Source: a virus. Taken from it: a stretch of 36,491 bases of DNA. The position numbers and the translations under genes were made by a program. The notes beneath the pieces were generated by a model. That model was given only the letters and a program-made list of their open reading frames with translations, was not told the origin of the DNA and ran no database searches. The stretch lies in the IMG/VR virus record IMGVR_UViG_3300018421_000082, positions 1 to 36,491 of that record, one strand, 5' to 3'. This document shows positions 1-7,548 of this stretch, piece by piece. Position 1 is the stretch's first letter. The number at the start of each line of letters is the position of its first letter.

Positions 1-745
1 GGTCCTTAAGCCGTACATGCTTGTTGGGTTAAGTAACTTTAGGCATTATGGTAAGATACACTCTGGTAATTTAGTTGATGCGATTTTGTATAAGTCTCCA
101 GAGTATTGGTCTTCTGAAATATCGCGTGAGAATAATCTCTCGGTTTTAAAGGAGACCGTGTATGACCAAATTATTTCAACCAATACACCTTTAACTTCTG
201 AAAGTTCTGGTTTTTTCTCTACTAATTTACTTTGCCAGAATGCAGTTAGTGTTTCTCATAAAATAAGGAAGAGTTCACCTGATTTCAATCTCTCTGTTTA
301 TTTAAATGGTGTAATGATAGCTGACATTCCTGCGGGCTTTTCTTCCGCCGAGGTCGATTGGAATTTTGTTGAGGGTGTTAATAATATAAATATTCTTTAT
401 GATAAAAATGTAAGTGGATATTTTTCCTTCAGTTTAATGGCTGGGGTTAGTTTGGAAGAGTATGGTACAGTTTTCTTGGATTACTACAATTATGTTGATC
501 CAATTGAGTTTAGGAAAAGATCTTCTGATTCCGTAAAAATATTTACAGTTGATTCTTTATTTGGTAGAAGAGAGATCTTGTCCTCTACCAGCATAGGACA
601 GAGATCTCTGATAAGATATTATTCAAGCATGTCTGATGTTATTAGTGCAGTCAGATATAGGGTGGATTTAATTAGGTATTCAAATCCATTGAAGACGCCA
701 AGTGTTAATTCTGTAAAAGTTAAATTTAGACATTCGGATGGTTAA
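1..745 (+). CDS. Virion structural protein, probable tail/baseplate component (5' truncated)
   Basis: The reading frame is open to the first base of the window: codons before the first ATG (position 17) read V-L-K-P-Y. The gene therefore most likely starts upstream and only its last 240 or so residues are seen. The visible part is rich in Ser, Val, Tyr and Asn with alternating hydrophobic residues, as in beta-structured tail and fibre proteins. It has no membrane segment and no enzyme motif. It is followed after 5 nt by another unknown gene, and both lie upstream of a coiled-coil/beta protein and a holin, the usual end of a virion module. The structural role is inferred from position and composition. 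No family was recognised. Confidence 0.6.
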   Translation, partial: VLKPYMLVGLSNFRHYGKIHSGNLVDAILYKSPEYWSSEISRENNLSVLKETVYDQIISTNTPLTSESSGFFSTNLLCQNAVSVSHKIRKSSPDFNLSVYLNGVMIADIPAGFSSAEVDWNFVEGVNNINILYDKNVSGYFSFSLMAGVSLEEYGTVFLDYYNYVDPIEFRKRSSDSVKIFTVDSLFGRREILSSTSIGQRSLIRYYSSMSDVISAVRYRVDLIRYSNPLKTPSVNSVKVKFRHSDG

Positions 746-750
746 TTTAT

Positions 751-1155
751 ATGTTTAGAACTTATAAAAATAGAGCAAAATATGAGAGAATTCTTCAGCC
801 AGCATTTGCAAAGTTTAGAACTAAGTATAGATCTCATAGATCAAGTCAGCTTGAGAACGTAGAAACTAATCTTTTTAAGATAGATTTAGAGAGAATTTAT
901 AAAAGTTTGCAAGAAGTAGATTCTAAAATCCTAGAAGATTTAACGTATTTTGTTGGTGATGTTGAAGACGTCGATAGTTCGGTACTATTAAGTGAGGGTC
1001 TTTCCTACAATCTTGATGGTGTAGATTTTTATTTCGATGATACTGGAGTAAATTCTCAGGATGTAGAGATAAAAACTATCAACACTATGAGTTCTAAAAT
1101 GTCAAGAATTTTCGATAAGGTTCAAAGACTAGAGAGAGATAGTAATTATGGCTGA
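751..1155 (+). CDS. Small virion-associated protein, unknown function
   Basis: This 134-residue protein has a basic N-terminal third (FRTYKNRAKYERI), then a predicted helical and acidic remainder ending in a helix rich in charged residues. No signal peptide, membrane segment or catalytic motif is visible. Its stop overlaps the start of the next structural gene by 8 nt (ATG at 1148), so the two are probably translationally coupled. Position between two likely tail or baseplate genes suggests a structural or assembly role, but this is inference. Confidence 0.55.
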   Translation: MFRTYKNRAKYERILQPAFAKFRTKYRSHRSSQLENVETNLFKIDLERIYKSLQEVDSKILEDLTYFVGDVEDVDSSVLLSEGLSYNLDGVDFYFDDTGVNSQDVEIKTINTMSSKMSRIFDKVQRLERDSNYG

Positions 1156-2401
1156 TATAATTCATACTAAAAAGAGGGATTATAAATATAATGGTCCCGT
1201 AGACAGCTCTGACTATAACGCCAGGATTGAAGAGAACTATAAGGACCTTGTATATCTTTATAACAAAGCCGCTTTGATTGACGCTAAGTTGGCTAGTGCA
1301 TTCGAGAGGGTTCTTAAAGACCACATATTTTTAACTTCTGCGATTGAAGACTTAGATGACAGGATAGCTGCCTTAGAGGCGGCAGAGAAAAAGATTTCCA
1401 TACACTCTTTTAGCCAAGTAGATTATGCTTCGTTAGCTAGTTCTTCTTTTGCTGTTTCTGGAACTGAGCTTCTTTATTTTGATCCAGTCTATAATATAAT
1501 TACTCTTCCTAAAGTGGAAAGCGGTTCTTATTCTAAGCTAAAGTTTTCTGGTGCAGTAACGGGGCAGGTTGTCCCAGACTTTTTTAAGGCTAGAGTTGAT
1601 ACTACTTTTGCTGGTGTTGATGGGCCCGGGTCTGTTGTTGACTCTACTCCAATATATAATGCTCTTTTAGATAAGTCTGATAAGTTTTGGAGCAGAACAG
1701 TTATAGCTGATACACCGTCTGCTTCTGGTGCTCAGATGATGCTGTATTTGAAGGTTCCTTCCGAAGTTTCTGGTTCTCTGAAAACTAATATTTTAAAACT
1801 TAATCCTTATCCAGCTTTTGGTGTTGATATTGCTTCTATTGAGTACACTACAAAGCCTAATCCTGTTTTAGATTCCTCTGATGGATGGCTCCCTTTAAAT
1901 AGAACTGCGCTATATGATGGCGAATCCGATGCTGTCGGCAAGGTTCCACCCGGGGGTTGGGATGTTATTGGTTCCGATAAGGTCAGTAATTCAGGTCCAT
2001 TAGCTTTTGTCTTCCCTGATACTGATATAACTGCTTTAAGGGTGAAGATGAATCAGAGGAGCTATTTCACTGAGCAGGGTAAAGCTATCTATACTTATGG
2101 TTTATCTGATTTAGATGTCGGATTCAATAAGTATTTACCAACTGGTAGAACTATTATCAAGTTCACTCCAGCAGATGGTAGTGTAATTAACAATATTGTT
2201 AGTGTTAATCCAAAAATATATAATGTTCCAAGAAGTCTTATGTCTAGTGCATTTTCTTATAGAGTAATATATGAGAATGGAGGGGTTTATTCTTTGACTA
2301 ATCCTGGAGCTTCTAATAGTGTTTGGATAGAGGTTACTTTAAGTATGCTTGATGATAAGACTGCTCCGGTTTTGAGTGATCTTATAATTGAGTATAACTA
2401 A
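1148..2401 (+). CDS. Tail/baseplate structural protein with N-terminal coiled coil
   Basis: A 417-residue protein. Residues about 20-85 form a helical, heptad-like stretch (IEDLDDRIAALEAAEKK) followed by a long Ser/Thr/Val/Tyr-rich region typical of beta-sandwich tail appendage proteins. There is no enzyme motif. This coiled-coil-then-beta arrangement is common in phage baseplate or fibre proteins that trimerise through the helical part. The start overlaps the preceding gene and the stop precedes the only sizeable gap in this module (2402-2463). An alternative is a receptor-binding or adaptor protein. The exact tail role cannot be assigned. Confidence 0.6.
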   Translation: MADIIHTKKRDYKYNGPVDSSDYNARIEENYKDLVYLYNKAALIDAKLASAFERVLKDHIFLTSAIEDLDDRIAALEAAEKKISIHSFSQVDYASLASSSFAVSGTELLYFDPVYNIITLPKVESGSYSKLKFSGAVTGQVVPDFFKARVDTTFAGVDGPGSVVDSTPIYNALLDKSDKFWSRTVIADTPSASGAQMMLYLKVPSEVSGSLKTNILKLNPYPAFGVDIASIEYTTKPNPVLDSSDGWLPLNRTALYDGESDAVGKVPPGGWDVIGSDKVSNSGPLAFVFPDTDITALRVKMNQRSYFTEQGKAIYTYGLSDLDVGFNKYLPTGRTIIKFTPADGSVINNIVSVNPKIYNVPRSLMSSAFSYRVIYENGGVYSLTNPGASNSVWIEVTLSMLDDKTAPVLSDLIIEYN

Positions 2402-2421
2402 AGTGGGGAAAACAAGTTTTT

Positions 2422-2437
2422 AAATTACTATATATAT
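2422..2437 (+). promoter_or_regulatory. Candidate promoter element containing TTACTAT
   Basis: The 62-nt gap before the structural gene at 2464 contains AAATTACTATATATAT. Nearly the same string (AATTACTATAATA) precedes the gene at 26015, and shorter TTACTAT copies precede the genes at 34663 and 35088, each 29-39 nt from the start codon. A promoter role is inference from recurrence and position. No good -35 box was seen here. Confidence 0.35.
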
Positions 2438-2463
2438 CATACCGTTTTATAAGGAGATAAGAA

Positions 2464-3102
2464 ATGGCTACATTTTACGTAGGTCCTAGACCAGTCTTAA
2501 AGGGTCGTAGTACTGTTAATATGGTCAACCCATATACAACTATGACCGGCAAAGCAAAGGGTACCGGCACCTATTCTTTCTATCCACTGTACAGCACAGA
2601 CCATGTACTTGACGGTGCTCCCGATAATCATCATGTTCCTGGTACAGGCCGTCATCCTGGCAACCTGTTCCTGTCACAACTGTTTACGGGATCTGTTTTC
2701 TATGTTCATCCTCTCTCAGGCACATTCCCAGACGGTAGTGCCACGTATGAGGGTGCTAGATTTAGGCCATATGAGTACAAGGGTCTAGAGGGTTCTGTTG
2801 CTTTCCCAAGAGATTTTGGTCAAGCAAATCAGTACTTCTCTGAGTACAGCTATAACAATTATATCTTTGATGGTGTAGACTCAGCTAATGTCATGACCGG
2901 TGTCGGTCATGCTCAGAGAACCGAGGCTCAAGGGGCGCCAAGTTCATTTGGCTACTTTATCCCAGCTGCCTTTAGTGGTGTTCAAAGTGCTGTTGTCTTC
3001 ACCGCAGGATATGGTGAGGCTTATCCTACAGGTTATGACAATGAGTATGGGCAAAATAGAGTTCAAGAGTTCCAAGGGGTTCCTTCGGCCAAAGCTCTCT
3101 GA
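2464..3102 (+). CDS. Abundant virion structural protein (Gly/Tyr/Phe-rich)
   Basis: A 212-residue protein rich in Gly, Tyr, Phe, Pro and His, with no membrane segment, coiled coil or enzyme motif. It has the strongest ribosome-binding site of the module (AAGGAGAT, 2451-2458). Its codons favour C-ending forms (TTC, TAC, ACC, GTC) compared with the A/T-ending codons of neighbours, a usual sign of very high expression. Together with its own upstream gap and promoter-like motif, this suggests an abundant virion protein such as a head decoration or tail protein. Its family was not recognised. The last 62 nt overlap the next reading frame. Confidence 0.6.
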   Translation: MATFYVGPRPVLKGRSTVNMVNPYTTMTGKAKGTGTYSFYPLYSTDHVLDGAPDNHHVPGTGRHPGNLFLSQLFTGSVFYVHPLSGTFPDGSATYEGARFRPYEYKGLEGSVAFPRDFGQANQYFSEYSYNNYIFDGVDSANVMTGVGHAQRTEAQGAPSSFGYFIPAAFSGVQSAVVFTAGYGEAYPTGYDNEYGQNRVQEFQGVPSAKAL

Positions 3103-3352
3103 TATATTCTCTGGACCACTTGTTTTAGATTCCAAGGATCGAACAAGCGGAGTTTATGGATGGGTAGCATTGGTCTTGGGTATTATGGCATATGATATTT
3201 ATGCTATAAAGTCCAGTAAGATCGAAACTCTAACTAGGTCTTTCTGGAGACTAACCGAAAAACCGAGCACAGGGAGCATATTTATAGGAGCGTGGTTAGG
3301 CTTAACTTTTCATCTTCTTATAGAGAAGCTAATACGTAAACAATATAGTTAA
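3041..3352 (+). CDS. Small membrane protein with two hydrophobic segments
   Basis: Starting at ATG 3041 (or ATG 3047) this encodes about 103 residues with two hydrophobic segments, one around VYGWVALVLGIMAYDIYAI and one around SIFIGAWLGLTFHLLIEKL, separated by a charged loop and ending in a basic tail. It lies between a structural gene and a holin, so a role in lysis or virion-membrane interaction is plausible. The start is unusual: it lies 62 nt inside the preceding gene with only a weak upstream GGTGAGG, and no later ATG, GTG or TTG precedes the hydrophobic part. The open frame extends further upstream (another ATG at 2900), which is probably shadow sequence. Confidence 0.6.
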   Translation: MSMGKIEFKSSKGFLRPKLSDIFSGPLVLDSKDRTSGVYGWVALVLGIMAYDIYAIKSSKIETLTRSFWRLTEKPSTGSIFIGAWLGLTFHLLIEKLIRKQYS

Positions 3353-3364
3353 AGAGGTTAAATT

Positions 3365-3565
3365 ATGAATAAACTTTATAAAGACGTAATAGAAAGAGCA
3401 GCTTGGACAGCGGCTCAGGCTTTCTTGGCCATTTACACCGTTGGTGGTGTTGACGAGCTCAAGGCTGCCGCGACAGCTGGTGTTGCAGCTGCTATCAGCG
3501 TTCTCAAGGGTTTTGTTGCTACACGCGTCGGTGATCCCGGCAGTGCAGCTACCCTTAAAGGCTGA
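3365..3565 (+). CDS. Holin, phage r1t type
   Basis: A 66-residue protein with the pattern of the r1t holin family: KDVIERAAWTAAQAFLA at the N-terminus, a short hydrophobic helix, a Gly-rich turn, then a second helix VAAAISVLKGFVATRVG. Such proteins form inner-membrane lesions that release the endolysin at the end of infection. The ribosome-binding site is AGAGG before the ATG. Codons are markedly C/G-rich, implying strong late expression. It is the last gene of the virion transcription unit, closed by the terminator at 3629-3657. The endolysin is unusually far away, at 27431. The family call rests on motif recognition by eye. Confidence 0.75.
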   Translation: MNKLYKDVIERAAWTAAQAFLAIYTVGGVDELKAAATAGVAAAISVLKGFVATRVGDPGSAATLKG

Positions 3566-3590
3566 AGCTTAAGCTACACGTAATACCTTT

Positions 3591-3611
3591 CCCTGTGCTA
3601 TAATGCACGGG
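3591..3611 (+). promoter_or_regulatory. Extended -10 (TGCTATAAT) inside an inverted repeat
   Basis: TATAAT at 3599-3604 is preceded by TG at the extended -10 spacing. It forms the loop of an inverted repeat: CCC(T)GTGC at 3591-3598 pairs with GCACGGG at 3605-3611, with one bulged T. No convincing -35 is seen. It may be a promoter with operator symmetry or simply an RNA hairpin. A strong terminator starts 18 nt downstream. Confidence 0.4.
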
Positions 3612-3628
3612 TGAAAATCTATAGAGTG

Positions 3629-3657
3629 ACCCCGCCATTAGGCGGGGTTATTCTTTT
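3629..3657 (+). terminator. Rho-independent terminator after the holin gene
   Basis: ACCCCGCC (3629-3636) pairs perfectly with GGCGGGGT (3641-3648) around an ATTA loop, followed by the U-rich tract TATTCTTTT. It would end transcription of the virion/holin unit before the nucleotide-metabolism genes. Confidence 0.8.
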
Positions 3658-3711
3658 CATCAGCAAGTTTATAAGTTTTGGTAGTTTTATTTAAGATTAT
3701 AAGGGAAGTAA

Positions 3712-4428
3712 GTGTCGTCATTAGATATTGAGTCAGTAGTTGAAGAGAGTGTTCTTCCGATAGATGTCGCCAATAAGTATCTGAAATTGTATGTCGCTGA
3801 CATAGAGTGGGAAGAGCACATAGTTCGTTTATGGAATTTGTTTCTTAAAAAAGAAAGTAATGAGAATGTAGCAAAAGACCAGATGAAAAGAGCGATAGCT
3901 TGTGCTACTATACTTCCTCTGGCTGAAAAAGTTCCAATACCTGATCCTCCTCATAATCTTCTTTTTTGGTGTACTAGGTGGGAGCAATTTAATAGAGATG
4001 ATTGGTTTGATATATATAAAAGTGTTTTAAAAGAAGATTTAGAAATTTCTAAAAAAAGAAATATTATCATATCAGAAGGCGTTATAGATCCAATAGATGT
4101 TTTACCAATGACTCGTCAAGCATTTAATTGGCTATACGAAAATGTGAAAGAAGATAAAACTGTCAGAGAAGAATCTTTGGCAGGTGTAAAAGATAAAATC
4201 TCTAACCTTGTTAGAGCTTACGGCGGTGCTGTTATTTGTAATATTTTTATGAATCACAAGCATCATGTAAATGGTATTCCTAATTGGAGAAGTGGTTATT
4301 TTTTTGAGAGAGAAATACATAAGGTTTATACTGTCGACCAGATCTTAAAGATTAAAAAGGCAGAGCTAGCTAAAACAAACAATAAATACGTAATCAAAGT
4401 AAATAAATCGGGAGTAAAAAATGTCTAA
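3712..4428 (+). CDS. Conserved-looking protein of unknown function upstream of the RNR
   Basis: A 238-residue protein starting at GTG with AAGGGAAG just upstream. It is mostly helical, with Trp/Asp-rich patches (ADIEWEEHIVRLWNLFLKK; NLLFWCTRWEQFNRDDWFDI). A segment near residues 175-200 (CNIFMNHKHHVNGIPNW) is rich in His and Asn. There is no recognised motif, signal peptide or membrane helix. It overlaps the start of the class II ribonucleotide reductase by 8 nt, so the two are probably co-translated. A role connected with nucleotide metabolism or early takeover is possible but unproven. Confidence 0.6.
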   Translation: MSSLDIESVVEESVLPIDVANKYLKLYVADIEWEEHIVRLWNLFLKKESNENVAKDQMKRAIACATILPLAEKVPIPDPPHNLLFWCTRWEQFNRDDWFDIYKSVLKEDLEISKKRNIIISEGVIDPIDVLPMTRQAFNWLYENVKEDKTVREESLAGVKDKISNLVRAYGGAVICNIFMNHKHHVNGIPNWRSGYFFEREIHKVYTVDQILKIKKAELAKTNNKYVIKVNKSGVKNV

Positions 4429-6352
4429 TAATATTCTTAGTGAGGATTTTGTAAACAGCTACATTGGCAAAACAGCGCCTTGGGGTTTTAATGGTTTAGG
4501 TGAAATCGTTTATCGTCGTACATATTCAAGAGATGTTGAGGATCTGGGCAGAAAAGAGTACTGGCATGAGACCATTGCTCGCTGTATAGAAGGCGCACAG
4601 GCAATAGGTGCTAACTATACTAAGGAAGAGGCTGAAAGATTATTTGATTACATATTTAATTTAAAGGGTATATTTGCAGGTAGATCTCTTTGGCAGCTAG
4701 GGACTCCACTGGTTGAAAAGATGAGCGGCGTCTCACTTGTTAACTGCTGGATGACAACCATTTCAAAGGTTGAGGATTTTCAGTTCCTCATGGATCATTT
4801 AATGGTTGGTGGTGGAGTCGGATTCACTGTTGAAAGAGCAGTTGTTCACGACATGCCGAAGGTCAAGCAGGTTGATAGTATTCTACATGAGAAGACTAAC
4901 GACGCAGACTTTATAGTTCCAGATTCAAGACAGGGCTGGTCCTCTCTTTTGGGTAAAGTTCTGGAAAGCTACTTCCACACCGGTAAGTCATTTACCTATA
5001 GTACAATTTTGATTAGAGGTTATGGTGCGGCTCTAAAAACATTTGGCGGTACTGCGTCTGGTCCAGAGGTTTTAATCGAGGGTATGGCTGATATAGGTAA
5101 GATCCTTGATGCCCGTGTTGGTAAAAAGATTCGTTCCGTTGACGCCCTGGATATTTGTAATATCATCGGTAAGATCGTGGTTGCTGGCTCTGCACGCCGT
5201 TCAGCACAAATAGCAATTGGTGATCCAGATGACTTCTTGTATTTGCGCGCGAAGAACTGGTCAAAGGGAGATATCCCTGCATGGCGCGGTAACTCAAATA
5301 ACTCCATTTTTGCTGACTCTTACGACGAGATAATTGACGAATTTTGGAAAGGCTATGATGGATCTGGCGAGCCATATGGTTTAATTAACCGTGATCTTAT
5401 TCGCAAGTATGGTAGATTGGGTGAAAAAGTTAATGACAAGGGTGTTATAGGAACAAATCCTTGTGGCGAAATAGGTCTTGAGGATGGTGAGCCTTGCAAT
5501 TTAGCTGAGATCTTCTTGCCGAATATCGAAAGCAAAGAAGAGCTTATGGATTTGAGTAAGCTTCTTTATAAAACTCAAAAAGCTATCACCACTTTAGCTT
5601 ACCCGTACGCTAAGTCTCAAAGCGTTATTGCTAAAAACCGTAGACTTGGTCAGGGTGTAACTGGTTGGCTTCAGTCTACTGAGGAGCAGCTGTCTTGGGT
5701 TAGCGAATGCTACGAGGCATTAAGAGACTACGATAAAGAGTGGTCTTCTGAGCTAGGTATCAATCCTTCAATTAAGCTTACATCAGTTAAGCCATCTGGA
5801 ACTCTAAGCCTTCTTGCTGGTGTCACACCGGGAATTCATCCCGCGTACTCAGAGTATTATATTCGTCGTGTTCGCATGGGTAGTAGTGATCCATTGGTGA
5901 ACTACTGTAGAGAAAAAGGCTACGATGTTCAGTATGACATTGGTCTTGATGGAAAAGAGAATCACACTGTTTGTGTAGTATCATTTCCCTGTAAGACCCC
6001 TGAGCATGCGACTTTGGCTAAAGACTTAACTGCCGTTCAGCAGTTGGAGTGGGTTGTAAAAGCTCAGAGCGAATGGGCTGACAACAATGTCTCTGTTACA
6101 GTTTATTACCGTAAAGAAGAGCTACCTGAAATCCAGGAATGGATGAAGAAGAACTACAAGAACAGATTGAAGTCTGTTTCATTCTTGCTACACAGTGATC
6201 ACGGCTTTGCCTTAGCCCCCTACGAGGAGATTTCAGCTGAGCAATATGGTAAAATGGAGTCTAAGATAAGAGACATTACTTTTATTGATGATATAAACGA
6301 GTTCTCTCTTGACAACTTGGAGTGTGAAGGCGGAGCGTGTCCTATTAAGTGA
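4421..6352 (+). CDS. nrdJ: Class II (adenosylcobalamin-dependent) ribonucleoside-triphosphate reductase
   Basis: This enzyme reduces ribonucleotides to deoxyribonucleotides using a radical generated from adenosylcobalamin and needs no second subunit. The 643-residue product has the active-site pattern of the monomeric family. C109 (VNCWMT) and C359 (EPCN) would be the redox pair, and C348 in NPCGEI would be the thiyl radical site, with E350. The 11-residue spacing of C348 to C359 matches the Lactobacillus leichmannii enzyme. C-terminal Cys635 and Cys640 (CEGGAC) are the expected electron-relay pair. It is shorter than the L. leichmannii enzyme (about 740 residues). Its dependence on B12 implies the host makes or imports cobalamin. 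It sits in a dNTP-supply cluster with ThyX and dCMP deaminase. Confidence 0.93.
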   Translation: MSNNILSEDFVNSYIGKTAPWGFNGLGEIVYRRTYSRDVEDLGRKEYWHETIARCIEGAQAIGANYTKEEAERLFDYIFNLKGIFAGRSLWQLGTPLVEKMSGVSLVNCWMTTISKVEDFQFLMDHLMVGGGVGFTVERAVVHDMPKVKQVDSILHEKTNDADFIVPDSRQGWSSLLGKVLESYFHTGKSFTYSTILIRGYGAALKTFGGTASGPEVLIEGMADIGKILDARVGKKIRSVDALDICNIIGKIVVAGSARRSAQIAIGDPDDFLYLRAKNWSKGDIPAWRGNSNNSIFADSYDEIIDEFWKGYDGSGEPYGLINRDLIRKYGRLGEKVNDKGVIGTNPCGEIGLEDGEPCNLAEIFLPNIESKEELMDLSKLLYKTQKAITTLAYPYAKSQSVIAKNRRLGQGVTGWLQSTEEQLSWVSECYEALRDYDKEWSSELGINPSIKLTSVKPSGTLSLLAGVTPGIHPAYSEYYIRRVRMGSSDPLVNYCREKGYDVQYDIGLDGKENHTVCVVSFPCKTPEHATLAKDLTAVQQLEWVVKAQSEWADNNVSVTVYYRKEELPEIQEWMKKNYKNRLKSVSFLLHSDHGFALAPYEEISAEQYGKMESKIRDITFIDDINEFSLDNLECEGGACPIK

Positions 6353-6356
6353 GATT

Positions 6357-6692
6357 ATGGAATCCAACTCAGAAGATTTTGAGAAAAGATTTAGTGAGAT
6401 AATATCATCTGAAGATTTAAAAAAAATATCTGAATCTTTTAAGAAAGAAGAGACGTTTACCCTTCAGGAGCTCCTGCTGGTTCAGCAGTCGTTGCTGGAG
6501 GCTGTATCTAATGTTTCGGAGATTTTGTTTTTACATGTTAAAGATAAAGAAGATTTATTGTTTAGAGATGATAACATATATCACTCCTTATTGAGCTGCA
6601 TTTATAAGATATGTGAAGATTTTAATGAATGTATGATAGAATATAGGGATGAGTTATATGAAGGAGAAGATAGTGACGACTTTGATGAATGA
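6357..6692 (+). CDS. Small acidic helical protein, unknown function
   Basis: From ATG 6357, 4 nt after the RNR stop, the frame encodes 111 residues, strongly acidic and Glu/Leu-rich, predicted all-helical (LQELLLVQQSLLEAVSNVSEI), ending in EGEDSDDFDE. No family was recognised. The frame extends upstream into the RNR gene, but ATG 6357 is preferred because it avoids the overlap. The ribosome-binding site is weak (GTGAG), suggesting translational coupling to the RNR. The end overlaps the thyX start region. Confidence 0.5.
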   Translation: MESNSEDFEKRFSEIISSEDLKKISESFKKEETFTLQELLLVQQSLLEAVSNVSEILFLHVKDKEDLLFRDDNIYHSLLSCIYKICEDFNECMIEYRDELYEGEDSDDFDE

Positions 6693-7383
6693 AGATGTAA
6701 AGAGTATAGATGTTTTAGGTAATGGTTATGTCAGATTAGTTGATGTCATGGGTTCTGATCTGTCTGTTGTTAATGCGGCTAGAGCTTCTTTTGCTAAAGA
6801 ATCTGAAGAGATGTCTCAAAAAGATGCAAGACTTTTAGAGTTTCTCGTCAGAGAGAATCACATGTCTCCTTTCAGACATGCATTTGCTACCTTTGAATTT
6901 AAAGCTCCCATAATGGTTGCCAGACAGCATTGGAAGTATGTGGTTGGTTCTGATCATACTATGGATTCTTGGAATGAGTCATCTAGAAGATATATTACTA
7001 TGGATCCAGAGTTTTACATACCGACGAAAGACCAGTGGAGATTAGCGGCAGATGATAAAAAGCAGGGATCTGGTGGTCCTGTAGATCCTTTTACCGGTTC
7101 TTTTTTGACGGAGGAGCTGGAGCAGTATGTCAAAAAGGGTGAGGAGCTATACAACTCCGCGATGAGTAATGGCGTTGCCCCTGAGCAGGCAAGACTTTTC
7201 TTGGCCGCCTACGGAATGCACGTTGTTTATCGTTGGTCGTGTAGCTTGCAATCTATAGCCCTTTTCTTGAATCAGAGACTGCAGGAAGATTCCCAAAAAG
7301 AAATTCAAGAGTACGCACAGGCGGTAAAAGATCTTATAACACCCAAGTTTCCTGTGAGTCTCATGTTGCTATGTGAGCAGTGA
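6673..7383 (+). CDS. thyX: Flavin-dependent thymidylate synthase ThyX (variant motif)
   Basis: ThyX makes dTMP from dUMP using FAD, NADPH and methylene-tetrahydrofolate. The 236-residue protein shows the family core around residues 30-110: NAARASF, HMSPFRHAFATFEFKAPIM, then VARQHW followed by SWNESSRRY. The canonical RHR of the ThyX signature is replaced by KYV and about six extra residues precede WNESSRRY. GTG 6673 is chosen because AAGGAG (6661-6666) lies 6 nt upstream; ATG 6649, 6658 or 6685 are alternatives. It overlaps the preceding gene by 20 nt. Family identity is secure, but catalysis by the canonical route is not assured. Confidence 0.85.
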   Translation: MTTLMNEDVKSIDVLGNGYVRLVDVMGSDLSVVNAARASFAKESEEMSQKDARLLEFLVRENHMSPFRHAFATFEFKAPIMVARQHWKYVVGSDHTMDSWNESSRRYITMDPEFYIPTKDQWRLAADDKKQGSGGPVDPFTGSFLTEELEQYVKKGEELYNSAMSNGVAPEQARLFLAAYGMHVVYRWSCSLQSIALFLNQRLQEDSQKEIQEYAQAVKDLITPKFPVSLMLLCEQ

Positions 7384-7385
7384 TA

Positions 7386-7547
7386 ATGGATACTGTTATA
7401 AAAACAATTATATTTACACTCATGCTGAACTGGTGTATAGGAATGCAGTTTTTAAATCAGGTTGCACAAGATAAGACTACTAAGATTTTATCCGTTGCTA
7501 TATCTCTAGCTACCGGCGCTGCCGCAGCACTGTCTCTTCTGCTATAG
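7386..7547 (+). CDS. Tiny two-helix membrane protein
   Basis: ATG 7386 lies 2 nt after the thyX stop and opens a 53-residue frame. It has a hydrophobic N-terminal helix (VIKTIIFTLMLNWCIGMQF) and a hydrophobic C-terminal helix (ILSVAISLATGAAAALSLLL), linked by a short charged loop, so it is probably an integral membrane hairpin. The next gene starts 1 nt after its stop, so it fits the operon spacing. Function is unknown; a holin-like or superinfection-related role is conceivable but unsupported. Confidence 0.6.
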   Translation: MDTVIKTIIFTLMLNWCIGMQFLNQVAQDKTTKILSVAISLATGAAAALSLLL

Positions 7548-7548
7548 T

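Noticed and set aside
2900-3040. An upstream start (ATG 2900) for the membrane gene at 3041.
   Set aside because: It would overlap most of the structural gene's C-terminus and add a stretch without likeness to a membrane protein; the shorter start is more plausible.
5020-5535. Minus-strand frames of 60-95 codons inside nrdJ.
   Set aside because: They overlap the conserved RNR and lack ribosome-binding sites or motifs.
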